In this document: piece by piece, positions 1 to 8,900 of the stretch
How positions within the stretch are numbered: the stretch's first letter is position 1
Layout: each line of letters opens with the position of its first letter
NCBI GenBank assembly: GCA_031397815.1
Contig: JANNMJ010000058.1
Location: forward strand, 1-61,290
Reading direction: 5' to 3'
DNA: 61,290 nucleotides
DNA from: JANNMJ01 sp031397815
Lineage (GTDB): Bacteria > Bacteroidota > Bacteroidia > Cytophagales > Hymenobacteraceae
Notes under the pieces: model-generated
Database searches by the model: none
Told to the model about the DNA's origin: nothing
The model's input: only the letters and a program-made list of their open reading frames with translations
Program-made: the position numbers and the translations under genes

Positions 1-75
1 CACGCGGCGCGGGCACACGCGGCGCGGGCACACGCGGCGCGGGCACACGCGGCGCGGGCACACGCGGCGCGGGCA
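1..75. repeat. 15-bp tandem repeat, five units
   Basis: Five exact head-to-tail copies of cacgcggcgcgggca open the window, so the array may continue to the left. It is very GC-rich and ends about 40 bp beyond the stop codon of the TolC-like gene. No gene was recognised in it. It could be an unstable minisatellite or the edge of a larger repeat. Confidence 0.9.
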
Positions 76-116
76 CCCACCGAATTGCGCAAAAACCACC
101 AAACCTCGTTTCCCCC

Positions 117-1575
117 CTACACCCCCTCTCCCCGCACAAAATCATACAGCGTCAGCACGCGCAAGCGGTAATGCGCCACCCATGCCGCACGCAATGCATT
201 AACGTACGCTTGCCGGGCGGCGTCTTTTTCCTGCTGCGCGATGCCGAGGTCGGTGAGGGAGAGGCGGCCTACTTTATAGACTTCTTGGGTGATGACGTAG
301 CGGCGCTGCGCGAGGGAATCGGCGCGGGCCGTGAGGCGCACTTGCGCGTGGAGCGTCGGGAGCTGCGCGGCGTGGGTGAGGATGGTTTGGTCGAAGGATA
401 GCTCGTCCTGCTCGACGGTGCGGCGGGTCAGCTCGCGGGTGGCTTCGGCGATTTTGACATTCGACCGCTGCCGCCCCCAATCGATGATGGGCATCGAGAA
501 GCCGATGCGGAGCTGCTGCTGATTCTGGGGGTTGAGGTAGGAGTTCCAGAGCGTTTCCGCCCGTTTGATGTAGCCCAGATTGGCGGTTAGCGACGCTTGC
601 AGACCGCCCGTGAGCTTCGCGAGCGCCACGCCCCGGTCGGCTTCGAGCTGACGGCGGCGGAACCCCACCACTTCCGGGCGGCGCTCGCGGGCTTGGCGGA
701 GGGCTTCGGCGGGTGCCACGGTGGGGGCGGGGGCCGCGTCGGGCACCGCGAGCGGGAGGGGCTGGTCGGGCGGGCAGCCCGCGTAAATGGCGAGGTTGAG
801 GGCGGCGGTCTGCGCCGCTAGCTCGGCTTGCTGCCGGTTCTGCTGCGCCCGAATCTGGTTCAGCTCCAGCAGCAGCACATCCGCTTCGGCGAGGCGACCG
901 AGGGTGAGCTTCTCACGGCCCAAGCGGAGTAGCTCAGTGGCGGTGCGCTCGTTCTGGGCGGCGAGGGCGGTTTGTTGCTGTTGGAGAAGGACGTCGAAAA
1001 ACAGCTCTGTAGTGCGCTGCGCGATGGTTTCGCGGTCGAGGGGGAGTTGGCGCTGGGCTTCCTCGTATCGCAGCGGCTCAGTGCGACGCGCCCACGTCAG
1101 GGCGTTGAAGCCGCGCAGGGGCTGGGTCAGGCCCACGGCGAACGGCTGGGCATTATACAGGCGCTCACGGCCGTTGAAATCATCGAACCGCTGCATCCCG
1201 GACGCCACGTAAAGCTGCCCGCCCGTGAGGCCGATGTTCTGCGTCACGGCGAGCTGCACGTTGGAATTGTTGAGGCGAACGGCGCGGAAATCGAGTGGTG
1301 CCGTCGGGCTGCACCACGGGCGCAATGGCGCGGCTGAAATCGGGGAGCGTCCCGACTAAGCCAAGCTGCGGGCGGAAGTCGGCGCGGTAGCGTTTCCACT
1401 GCCAGCCGGCGGTTTCGCGGGCGGTGGTAGCCTGTTGCGCCGCCACCGATTGGCGCTGCGCCAGCCCGATGAGGTCGGGGAGCGTGAACGGCGCGGGCGC
1501 CGCCGCTTGGGCACCGGCCAAGAGGGGCGCAAGAAGCAGGGAGAAGAGCAGGCAGAGGAGGAGAAAACGGTTCAT
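117..1575 (-). pseudogene. TolC-family outer membrane efflux protein, frameshifted
   Basis: This would be the outer-membrane channel of a tripartite efflux system. The first ~94 residues (signal peptide MNRFLLLCLLFSLLLAPLLA, then a TolC-like N-terminus ending near QPDGTT) lie in one frame. The rest (from LDFRAVRLNNSNVQL, through QNIGLTGGQLYVASG and long Ala/Gln-rich helices) lies in another. The switch falls near 1290-1298. Joined, the halves give about 480 aa, normal for the family. The start is 6 bp downstream of the adaptor gene stop, so the two form an operon. The break may be a real inactivating mutation or a sequencing indel. The family call comes from the overall pattern and no search was run. 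Confidence 0.8.
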
Positions 1576-1581
1576 ACTCCT

Positions 1582-2841
1582 TTACTCGGTAATGGTGATT
1601 TGGGGAGCGTCGCCGAAGTCCTTGGTATCGGTCAGGATGATTTCTTCCCCCGATTTCAACCCCGCCTTCACCTGCACCCAATCGAAATTCGACGCCCCGA
1701 GCTGCACCGTGCGGCGCACGGCGGCGGAGCGGTCGGGGAGGAGCACGTACACCGCCTGCTCGTGTCCGCCCTGATAAAACGGGCCGTTCTTGATGCGCAG
1801 CGTGCGCGCCTCACGGCTGGTCACGACGAATACATCGACCCGCAGATTCGCCCGTAGCGCCGCGTGGTGATTATCGTCGAGGGTGGCGTAGAACGTCACC
1901 GTCCCCTTATCTACAGAAGGGTTCACGGTGCTGATCTGCCCACGCAAATCCGGCCCGCTGCTCCCGAGGCGCACGATGACGGGGTCATTCGGGTGGAGGG
2001 CTTCGGCGTAAGAGTCGGAAATGGTGGCCCGCACGCGGAAGGCGCTCAGGTCGGCAACGCGCGCCAGCTCCGTGCCCTGCGCCACGGTCGCGCCGAGCTG
2101 GTCGTTGATCCACGTCAGCACCCCCGGCTGCTCGGCGCTGATGGTGGCCTGATGCAGCTTGCGCTCCAGCTCCTGAATGTCGCGGGCTTGGGATGCGAGC
2201 TGGAAGCCGACTTCGCGCTGGTCGGCGGCGGCGGAGCGGTGCTGGGTGCGGTTTTGGTCGCGGAGGCGGCGCAATTCCAAGTCGGCCACGCGCAGATTCA
2301 GCTCGGCTTGCCGGACGTTTTCGGCCGTGGTGCCGCCGATTTTCAGCAGGTATTGCTCATCGCGCAGGGCCGCTTGCAGGCTCCCGACGCGCGCTTCTTG
2401 GGCGTCTTGCTGGGCGCGGAGGTCGTTGAGGGCGCGTTCCAGATTCAGGCCGAGCTGGGCAGTCTTGTTCTGCTGCCGCGCCTGCTCATCGCGGAGCTTG
2501 CCGAGGGCAGTGGCGGTCTGCTCCTTATCCAATTCCAGCAGCGGCTCCCCGGCTTTCACCGCATCGCCGACCTGCCGCAGCACCCGCCGGATGCTGCTCG
2601 CGATGGGCGCCGTAATCGCCACCTCGCGCCCCGGCACCACCGTCCCCGACGCCGAAAGCGCCGCTTCCACGTCCCCGACTTCCACGCGGGCCACCAGAAT
2701 CTGCGCGCCCGCCACGCTCGGCCGCAGCACGCTGCGGAACGCCAGCAGCGCCAGCACGGCCATCACTAGCGCGGCGCCCCCAATCAGCCACGGTCGGCGG
2801 GCGCGGCGCCGCTGCTCGTGGGTTGCAATCACTCTGTCCAT
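1582..2841 (-). CDS. HlyD/MacA-like efflux periplasmic adaptor subunit
   Basis: This 419-aa membrane-fusion protein should link an inner-membrane pump to the TolC-like channel encoded just downstream. After a basic N-terminus it has one membrane segment (WLIGGAALVMAVLALLAF). A barrel-sandwich half-motif with VEAALSASGTVVPGREVAI and VGDAVKAGEPLLELD follows, then a long helical hairpin rich in Gln, Arg and Leu, the second lipoyl half (ISAEQPGVLTWINDQLGATV), and a C-terminal beta region ending at KDFGDAPQITITE. I chose the start at MDRVIATHEQ rather than an in-frame ATG nine codons upstream, because this spot better fits the short cytoplasmic tail. No pump gene (ABC or RND) is visible nearby. 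Confidence 0.85.
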   Translation of the reverse strand: MDRVIATHEQRRRARRPWLIGGAALVMAVLALLAFRSVLRPSVAGAQILVARVEVGDVEAALSASGTVVPGREVAITAPIASSIRRVLRQVGDAVKAGEPLLELDKEQTATALGKLRDEQARQQNKTAQLGLNLERALNDLRAQQDAQEARVGSLQAALRDEQYLLKIGGTTAENVRQAELNLRVADLELRRLRDQNRTQHRSAAADQREVGFQLASQARDIQELERKLHQATISAEQPGVLTWINDQLGATVAQGTELARVADLSAFRVRATISDSYAEALHPNDPVIVRLGSSGPDLRGQISTVNPSVDKGTVTFYATLDDNHHAALRANLRVDVFVVTSREARTLRIKNGPFYQGGHEQAVYVLLPDRSAAVRRTVQLGASNFDWVQVKAGLKSGEEIILTDTKDFGDAPQITITE

Positions 2842-3052
2842 TTTCGGAGATGCGGCATTAGGCCGCATCCCCTCTCCGCCGACAACTATGCCAGTCGGGT
2901 AGGAGCTTGATTTTCAGATGAAAAGCGTAGAGTTGAGCGGTAGGGGGGGATGGAAAAAGTGTCCAGTTCCGAACAGGGTGTCCGGTTTGGGGGTGGTGGG
3001 AGTGAGGCGTGAAACCACCCCCAGATTACACGAACCTATCGATTGGAAGCGA

Positions 3053-3335
3053 CCCCGTTAGGGGACACCGTTCGGTAGCCGGGGGCAACGCCCCCGGAAA
3101 GAAAAGGAATAAAAAACAGGCGTCCCCGTTAGGGGATACCGTTCGGTATTACGCTCGTTACCGGCCGATAAGGACGCAGATACCGAACGGTGTCCCCTAA
3201 CGGGGACGCGCCGAATGAACGGGGTTCCGTCGGACCGGGGGCGTTGCCCCCGGCTACCGAACGGTGTCCCCTGACGGGGACGCGCCACCGTACTGAGGCA
3301 ACGCTCCGGCTACCGAACGGTGTCCCCTGACGGGG
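3053..3335. repeat. Cluster of five 25-bp dispersed repeats in both orientations
   Basis: The unit taccgaacggtgtcccctra plus cgggg occurs in the reverse direction at 3053-3077 and 3123-3148, and forward at 3181-3205, 3255-3279 and 3311-3335. Each unit contains a small hairpin, gtcccc-tnac-ggggac. Two longer palindromes of the form ccgggggc-(aa/gtt)-gcccccgg lie at 3079-3097 and 3236-3254. The inverted arrangement could fold as a large cruciform or RNA structure. It separates the efflux operon from the SH3-like gene. Confidence 0.85.
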
Positions 3336-3356
3336 ACGCGCTTGGCATTCCGGCTT

Positions 3357-3761
3357 TTACTTCTTAACCGGTTTCTTCATCGCTTTACCGCGCGTACCCG
3401 CCCCGCTCGGCGCAAGGAGCGACACGTCATTACGCTTCACGTAGAACTGCGCGCCGCCGTAAAGCGCCCGGTACCACGTCGAGTCAAGCTGACTGCGGAT
3501 GAAAAGCTGGCGGTGGGAGCTGATGCGGAGCGGCTTACCCGCCTCGTTGGGTTCCGGGTAAAGCAGCAGCTCAGAACCGGCCGGAGTGGCTTGGCGGCTG
3601 ATGTTGCGCTCCGGACTAGTGGTGCTCGGAGTAGCGGCGGCGGGCGCCGCGACGGCAATGGTTGCCGGTAGAGATGCTTCCGTTGCAGGCGTCGTCTGGG
3701 CTGCTCCCGCGAGGGGAAACAGGCCGACGACGCACAGAGGAAGGAGCCAAAGCTTGGACAT
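3357..3761 (-). CDS. Secreted SH3-like domain protein
   Basis: This is a 134-aa protein with a clear signal peptide (MSKLWLLPLCVVGLFPLAGAA) followed by an Ala/Thr/Pro-rich stretch. The C-terminal half (SELLLYPEPNEAGKPLRISS, then FIRSQLDSTWYRALYGGAQFYV) resembles a bacterial SH3-like fold in the position of Trp/Tyr and the short beta segments. The tail is basic (GKAMKKPVKK). It is a probable periplasmic or surface protein. Its function is unknown, and the SH3 assignment is by eye only. Confidence 0.6.
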   Translation of the reverse strand: MSKLWLLPLCVVGLFPLAGAAQTTPATEASLPATIAVAAPAAATPSTTSPERNISRQATPAGSELLLYPEPNEAGKPLRISSHRQLFIRSQLDSTWYRALYGGAQFYVKRNDVSLLAPSGAGTRGKAMKKPVKK

Positions 3762-3956
3762 TGGTCAGGGTAAAGTAAAAATGTGATGAGTTGTAAGCAG
3801 GGTGATAGCTGCAAACATAACCGATTACTAACCCTATTCAGTACTATTTTTTTGTTACCTGATGAAAGTCACCCCGTGGCCCGCCGTGCGGCGTCTGCCT
3901 ACCTTCGCAGACCATTTCCAACGCCCCGGCCTCTGGTCGGGACAACCGTCAGTCCG

Positions 3957-5096
3957 ATGAAATTCGCCACCAAAGCCATCCACGCCGGCGTCCATCCTGA
4001 CCCCGCTACCGGGGCCATCATGACGCCCATCTACCAAACCTCGACCTACGTGCAAGCCTCCCCCGGCGACCACAAGGGCTACGAGTACTCGCGCACCCAC
4101 AACCCCACCCGCACCCAGCTTCAGGATGCGATTGCGGCCCTCGAAAACGGCCAACGCGGCCTGTGCTTCGCGTCCGGTATGGCCGCCACGGATACCGTCA
4201 TCAAGCTCTTGCAGCCGGGCGATGAAGTGATTTCCACCAACGACCTCTACGGCGGCAGCTACCGCATCTTCACGAAAATCTTCGCCGCTTACGGCATCAA
4301 GTTCCGGTTCGTGTCGATGGCCGACGCGGCGAGCATTGAGCAGTATTTCACCGAGAAAACGAAGTTGGTTTGGGTCGAGACGCCCACCAATCCGCTCCTC
4401 AATGTGATTGATATCGAAGCCGTCGCGCAGCTTTGCAAGAAGCACAGCGCGATGCTCGTCGTCGATAACACGTTCTCGACGCCGTACCTGCAAACCCCCC
4501 TCGACCTCGGCGCCGACATCGTTCTCCACTCGCTCACCAAGTACATGGGCGGCCACTCCGACGCCGTGATGGGCGCCCTCGTGGTGAACGACGAAGCCCT
4601 CGCCGACCGCCTCGCCTTCATTCAGAATGCCTGCGGCGGCACGCCCGGTCCGCAGGATTGCTTCCTGATTCTGCGCGGCCTCAAAACGCTCCACCTTCGC
4701 TTGGAGCGCCACTGCCAGAACGCCCGCAAAGTGGCCGAATACCTGAAAGCCCACCCGAAAGTGGAGAAGGTCTACTGGCCCGGCTTCCCCGACCACCCGA
4801 ACCACGACGTCGCGGCGCGCCAAATGCGCGATTTCGGCGGGATGCTCTCCTTCGTCCTCAAAGGCGACCGTAAGGAAGACGCCATCGCGGTCCTCGAAAA
4901 ACTCCAGCTTTTCGCCCTCGCCGAAAGCCTCGGGGGCGTCGAAAGCCTCTGCGGGCACCCCGCCACGATGACCCACGCCAGCATCCCCGCCGAAGAGCGC
5001 CGCGCCGCCGGTCTCAGCGACGCCTTGATCCGGTTGAGCGTCGGGGTGGAGGACGCCGATGATTTGATCGACGATTTAGCGCAGGCCATCGGCTAA
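3957..5096 (+). CDS. PLP-dependent cystathionine gamma-synthase/lyase
   Basis: This 379-aa cytosolic enzyme belongs to the Cys/Met metabolism PLP family and acts in transsulfuration. The sequence shows PIYQTSTY, YSRTHNPTR (PLP phosphate region), ETPTNPLLNV, VVDNTFSTPYLQTPLDLGAD and SLTKYMGGHSD, with Lys195 as the expected Schiff-base residue. The length matches the family norm of about 380. I start at MKFATKAIHAG; a further 58 upstream codons are open but have no family character. Synthase (metB) and lyase cannot be separated reliably from sequence alone. The next gene follows after 11 bp in the same direction. Confidence 0.9.
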   Translation: MKFATKAIHAGVHPDPATGAIMTPIYQTSTYVQASPGDHKGYEYSRTHNPTRTQLQDAIAALENGQRGLCFASGMAATDTVIKLLQPGDEVISTNDLYGGSYRIFTKIFAAYGIKFRFVSMADAASIEQYFTEKTKLVWVETPTNPLLNVIDIEAVAQLCKKHSAMLVVDNTFSTPYLQTPLDLGADIVLHSLTKYMGGHSDAVMGALVVNDEALADRLAFIQNACGGTPGPQDCFLILRGLKTLHLRLERHCQNARKVAEYLKAHPKVEKVYWPGFPDHPNHDVAARQMRDFGGMLSFVLKGDRKEDAIAVLEKLQLFALAESLGGVESLCGHPATMTHASIPAEERRAAGLSDALIRLSVGVEDADDLIDDLAQAIG

Positions 5097-5107
5097 CCCG
5101 CCATCTA

Positions 5108-5758
5108 ATGGCTGCCCTTGCTGCCGACTTGCGCGCGGCGTTTGCCGCCGCGCTGCCTGCCACCCACGCGTCGTCGGCTGCTGCCGACGACGCGTGGGCC
5201 GAGCTGGTCAAACGCTACGGCGCGCGCGGCCGCCATTACCACACGCTTCGGCACCTAGCGCACATGCTCGCCGAGCTGGCGCCCTATCAGACCGCCATCG
5301 GCGCGGAGTGGCCAGCGGTGGTGTTGGCCGTTTTTTACCACGACATCATCTACAACCCGCGCCGCGCCGACAACGAGGAGAAAAGCGCCGCGCTAGCCGC
5401 CGCCCGCCTTCCCACGCTCGGCCTCTCTCCCGAAGCCGTGCAGCAGTGCGTCGGGCTGATTCTGGCCACGCGCCACCTCAGCCACCAAGCCCTCGACCCG
5501 GATTGGCTGACCCAGCTTTTCCTCGACACCGACCTCGCCATTCTCGGTGCTGCCCCAGAGGTCTACGCGACGTACACAGCCCACATCCGCCGCGAGTACG
5601 GCTGGTTTCCCGACTTGCTCTACCGGCCCGGCCGACGCAAGGTGCTACGGCATTTTCTCGCGCAGCCACACCTTTTCCGCACCCCTGATTTTGCCGCCCG
5701 CTACGAAGCGGCTGCCCGGCAAAACCTTGCGAATGAGCTTGGGGCGCTCGATTCCTGA
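5108..5758 (+). CDS. HD-superfamily metal-dependent phosphohydrolase-like protein
   Basis: This 216-aa protein carries HD-domain signatures: HYHTLRHLAHML near residue 40, then VFYHDIIYNPRRADNEEKSA, which supplies the HD pair, and later LFLDTDLAILGA. Such proteins are usually annotated as predicted metal-dependent hydrolases without a defined substrate. It lies 11 bp after the cystathionine enzyme gene and is probably co-transcribed. Nothing ties it directly to sulfur metabolism. Confidence 0.75.
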   Translation: MAALAADLRAAFAAALPATHASSAAADDAWAELVKRYGARGRHYHTLRHLAHMLAELAPYQTAIGAEWPAVVLAVFYHDIIYNPRRADNEEKSAALAAARLPTLGLSPEAVQQCVGLILATRHLSHQALDPDWLTQLFLDTDLAILGAAPEVYATYTAHIRREYGWFPDLLYRPGRRKVLRHFLAQPHLFRTPDFAARYEAAARQNLANELGALDS

Positions 5759-5773
5759 TAAAGTCAGAAAACC

Positions 5774-6418
5774 CTAAAAAATTGCCCGCATCAATGCCTT
5801 TACCGGCTCATCCGGCAGGACGACGTGCAATCGGCCGTCGTTGAGGGGGGCGTTTTGGCCTTGCTTCCGAATGGCAGCCGCCAAGCGTTGGCGTAGGTCG
5901 GCGATGGTGCGGTCGCGGTCGGCGAGGGTTTGCTCCAAGTTGCGCGCGCTGGTTTTGGCTATCTGGAGCTGCTGGGCTTGGCGGGCGACGGAATCGCGGC
6001 TGCTGCGGACAGCGCTTTCGAGTTGAGCGGTTTGGCGGCGGAGCAATTCGCGGGAAGGAGAGGGCGCTTTTGAATCGGGGCGGGGAGCGGGTGATTCAGT
6101 TACCGGCGGCTTGTTGGCGGCGGTTTCGAGATTGGTGCGCCGGGTGCGCTCAGTGGTGAGCTGGTCGGTGGTGGCGGCGAGGTCGGCGGCTTGCGCTTCC
6201 AGCTGAGTGCGGAGCAGGAGGAGCCGCACTTGCTGCTTCGCGATGGTCAGCTCGGCGGCTTGCTCGGCGCGCACGCACTCCGCTTTAGTGGCTCTGAGCT
6301 GCTGAATATCCGTCAGGTGTTGCGCGCTTACGCACCCGCTCAGCAGCAACAACGCCAGCGGAATGTAGAGCCGTTGCCAATGCTGAGTCAGGTGGAAGTA
6401 AGCGGCAAGCCGGGGCAT
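5774..6418 (-). CDS. Coiled-coil lipoprotein
   Basis: This 214-aa protein has a lipoprotein signal (LYIPLALLLLSGC, with the acylated Cys near residue 29). It is followed by a long Ala/Gln/Arg/Leu-rich coiled coil with a Pro/Ser break (PPVTESPAPRPDSKAPSPSR). The segment LEQTLADRDRTIADLRQRLAAA closely matches a coiled-coil stretch in the OmpA lipoprotein encoded next (LEQTLADKDKAVADLRARVAAA). This suggests a paralog that lost, or never had, the OmpA domain: only GRLHVVLPDEPVKAL remains where that domain begins. It probably sits in the periplasm or outer membrane. Confidence 0.65.
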   Translation of the reverse strand: MPRLAAYFHLTQHWQRLYIPLALLLLSGCVSAQHLTDIQQLRATKAECVRAEQAAELTIAKQQVRLLLLRTQLEAQAADLAATTDQLTTERTRRTNLETAANKPPVTESPAPRPDSKAPSPSRELLRRQTAQLESAVRSSRDSVARQAQQLQIAKTSARNLEQTLADRDRTIADLRQRLAAAIRKQGQNAPLNDGRLHVVLPDEPVKALMRAIF

Positions 6419-6524
6419 AAGCAGATATCAGATAGCAAGCAGATAAGGGACGCGGGAGAACTCCATTCAGAAAGGCAGCAGACGAAGATAAAGCCCGTCC
6501 AAGCGCCGCTCAGGCCCGAATGAC

Positions 6525-7547
6525 CTATTTCAGCAGCTCAAACAGCTCGTCGAGCTTCGGCGTCAGGATGATTTCCGTGCGCCGGTTTTTCTGCCGCGCT
6601 TCCGCTGACGAGCCGGTATCGACGGGGACGTACTGCGAGTGACCGGCGGCGGTCACGCGGCCCGGCGCGATGCCGTTTGTGGTGAGCAGGCGCGTAATCT
6701 GGGTGGCGCGCAGGACGCTCAAATCCCAGTTATCAGCGGGGAGGGAACCGGCGGGGGCGCGCAGCGGCACATCATCGGTGTGGCCCTCTACTAATACGTT
6801 AACGTCGGGTTGCGCCGCTAGGGCCGTCGCGAGCTGCTTGAGGGCTTCCTGCCCTTTGGGGTCGACTTTAGTGGAACCCGACTTGAACAACAGCTGCTCC
6901 GAAAGCGACACGTACACCTTGCCGTTCTTGATTTGCACGCTCAGGTCAGTCCCCGAAAACCCGGTGAGGGCGGCGGCGACCCGCGCCCGCAGATCGGCGA
7001 CGGCTTTGTCCTTATCGGCCAGCGTTTGTTCGAGCGATTTCACCTTCGCCTCGCGCGCTTTCAGCGTGCTGCTAAGGCGGTTCACGGAGTCTTCGCGGGC
7101 GCGGAGGCTGGCGGTGAGCGTCTTATTCTGAACTTCCGCAGCCCGCAGCTCGGATTCGCGGCGCAGGAGGTCGCGGTTGGTGCGGTCGAGGTCGGTGGCG
7201 GAGTTGGCGAGCATCCGGTCGTTAGCCTTCATCAGCTTCTCGTAGGCGCCGTTCAGCTCGGCGTTGGCGGCGCGCTCCTTGGTAAGCTGAATGTCGTTAC
7301 GGATCGAGTCGGCGGCGAGGCGGCTGAGGCGCTTGCGGGCTTCGGTGTGCGTTTCCTGAAGCTGATTGAGCGATTTGGTGGCTTGCTCGGCCGTCCGCTC
7401 AGCCTGTTCGCGGGTCGCGACATCCTGCGCGGCCTGCGCTTTGAGGTCGTCGAAACGCTTGGCCGTCACGCAGCTGCTGAGCAGAAGGGCCGCTACCGGT
7501 GCGGCGCGCAACCACGGCCGGACCAGACTAATCGAGAAAAGAGTCAT
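6525..7547 (-). CDS. OmpA-family lipoprotein with coiled coil
   Basis: This 340-aa outer-membrane lipoprotein has a lipobox (AALLLSSC), a helical coiled-coil body of about 170 residues, and a C-terminal OmpA peptidoglycan-binding domain. Key parts of that domain are LLFKSGSTKVDPKGQEAL, NVLVEGHTDDVPLR, WDLSVLRATQITRLL and KNRRTEIILTP. It should tether the outer membrane to peptidoglycan. The preceding coiled-coil lipoprotein shares its central helix, pointing to tandem duplication. The start just precedes a basic/hydrophobic signal. Confidence 0.88.
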   Translation of the reverse strand: MTLFSISLVRPWLRAAPVAALLLSSCVTAKRFDDLKAQAAQDVATREQAERTAEQATKSLNQLQETHTEARKRLSRLAADSIRNDIQLTKERAANAELNGAYEKLMKANDRMLANSATDLDRTNRDLLRRESELRAAEVQNKTLTASLRAREDSVNRLSSTLKAREAKVKSLEQTLADKDKAVADLRARVAAALTGFSGTDLSVQIKNGKVYVSLSEQLLFKSGSTKVDPKGQEALKQLATALAAQPDVNVLVEGHTDDVPLRAPAGSLPADNWDLSVLRATQITRLLTTNGIAPGRVTAAGHSQYVPVDTGSSAEARQKNRRTEIILTPKLDELFELLK

Positions 7548-7687
7548 TACAAAAAAAGAAGGGTTAAGGCCGGAACACGCCCGACGGGCACTGGATAGCC
7601 CTGCGAAAGTAGGGCCAACTCCGCGGCCTTGGTGGTAATTGCGCGCCAGACGCCGCCCCCAACAACGCGCCCCCCGACCGACGGCGG

Positions 7688-7695
7688 TATATTTG
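7688..7695 (+). promoter_or_regulatory. Candidate -7 box upstream of accD
   Basis: TATATTTG is a full match to the Bacteroidota -7 consensus TAnnTTTG and lies about 99 bp upstream of the chosen accD start. No matching -33 TTG element is visible at the expected distance, so this is a weak call. Confidence 0.3.
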
Positions 7696-7793
7696 CCGCC
7701 CCGGTTCGCAGCCGGAGCGCCTCATCGCCTGACCTTCCTTCGTATCTCCCGGACCCGCCGCCGCGGGCGGAGCCGCTGCTTCTCAATAGACTT

Positions 7794-8687
7794 ATGTCGT
7801 GGTTTAAACGGGTGGAAAAGGGTATCAGTACCCCCACCGATCAAAAGAAAGAGACCCCCGACGGCATTTGGTACAAATGCCCGGAGTGCAAAACCGTGAC
7901 CACCACCGCCGAGCACGAGCGCGCCCTCTGGACGTGCCCGAAGTGCAACCACCACGAGCGCATCGGGTCGGCGGAGTACTTTGAAGTGCTCTTCGACGGC
8001 GGTCAGTTCACGGAGATGGACGCCGACCTGTCGTCCGGTGACCCGCTCCACTTCGTCGATACCAAGCCGTATCCGAGCCGGATTGCCGCTACGCAGAAAT
8101 CGACGGGCCTGAAAGATGCCGTCCGGACGGCGCACGGCCTGAGCGCCGGGCAGCCGCTGGTGGTGGCGTGCATGGACTTCCGATTCGTCGGCGGCTCGAT
8201 GGGTTCGGTGGTCGGCGAAAAGATTGCGCGGGCCATTGAGCTGGCGCGCCGTGAGCGGTGGCCGTTGCTGGTCATCTCGAAATCGGGCGGCGCGCGGATG
8301 ATGGAAGCCGGTTTTTCGCTGATGCAGATGGCGAAAACGTCCGCCCGTCTCGCGCAGCTCGCCGAGGATAAGGTGCCGTACATCTCGCTCCTCACCGACC
8401 CCACGACGGGCGGCGTCACGGCGTCGTTCGCGATGCTCGGCGACTTCAACATCGCCGAGCCCGGCGCGCTCATCGGCTTTGCCGGGCCGCGCGTCATCCG
8501 CGAAACCATCGGTAAAGACCTTCCCGCCGACTTCCAAAGCGCCGAATTCGTCCTCGATCACGGCTTCCTCGATTTCATTATCGACCGCAAGCAGCTCAAG
8601 CTCCAGCTCGCCGAGCTGCTGCGGCTGTTGCGCGTCGCGCAGGAATCGGCCGCCCCCCTAACGGCCGCTGCCCGCACTGGCGCGTAG
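7794..8687 (+). CDS. accD: Acetyl-CoA carboxylase carboxyltransferase subunit beta
   Basis: This is the 297-aa beta subunit of the carboxyltransferase that makes malonyl-CoA for fatty acid synthesis. It starts MSWFKRVEKGI. A zinc ribbon with Cys29, Cys32, Cys48 and Cys51 (CPEC and CPKC) follows. The crotonase-like core contains VGGSMGSVVGEKIARAIE, SGGARMMEAGFSLMQMAKTSA, PTTGGVTASFAMLGD and PGALIGFAGPRVIRETIG. Length is typical. An in-frame extension of 55 codons upstream lacks family character and was rejected. accA is not in this window. Confidence 0.96.
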   Translation: MSWFKRVEKGISTPTDQKKETPDGIWYKCPECKTVTTTAEHERALWTCPKCNHHERIGSAEYFEVLFDGGQFTEMDADLSSGDPLHFVDTKPYPSRIAATQKSTGLKDAVRTAHGLSAGQPLVVACMDFRFVGGSMGSVVGEKIARAIELARRERWPLLVISKSGGARMMEAGFSLMQMAKTSARLAQLAEDKVPYISLLTDPTTGGVTASFAMLGDFNIAEPGALIGFAGPRVIRETIGKDLPADFQSAEFVLDHGFLDFIIDRKQLKLQLAELLRLLRVAQESAAPLTAAARTGA

Positions 8688-8900
8688 CTGTTGGGTAGCT
8701 TTGCCCCGCGCTAGCTGCGGTTGCCCCTCAAGCAACACCTACTCTCTTTTACCCCTCTTCTCATACTCAAAACCTGCTCTGGCACCCTCTTTGGAAAGCA
8801 CTGTCGAAACCGATTTTTCAACGGTTTGGCTTCCATTTCCGTATTAGGGCGCGAAGTAGTCTGAAGCTGTTTTTTTAACCAACCCCCTCCCCAAGACAAG

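Noticed and set aside
3009..3288. Small open frames in the repeat cluster
   Set aside because: They are translations of the repeats and have no protein character.
3855..4976. Long minus-strand frame opposite the cystathionine enzyme
   Set aside because: Antisense shadow of a well conserved gene.
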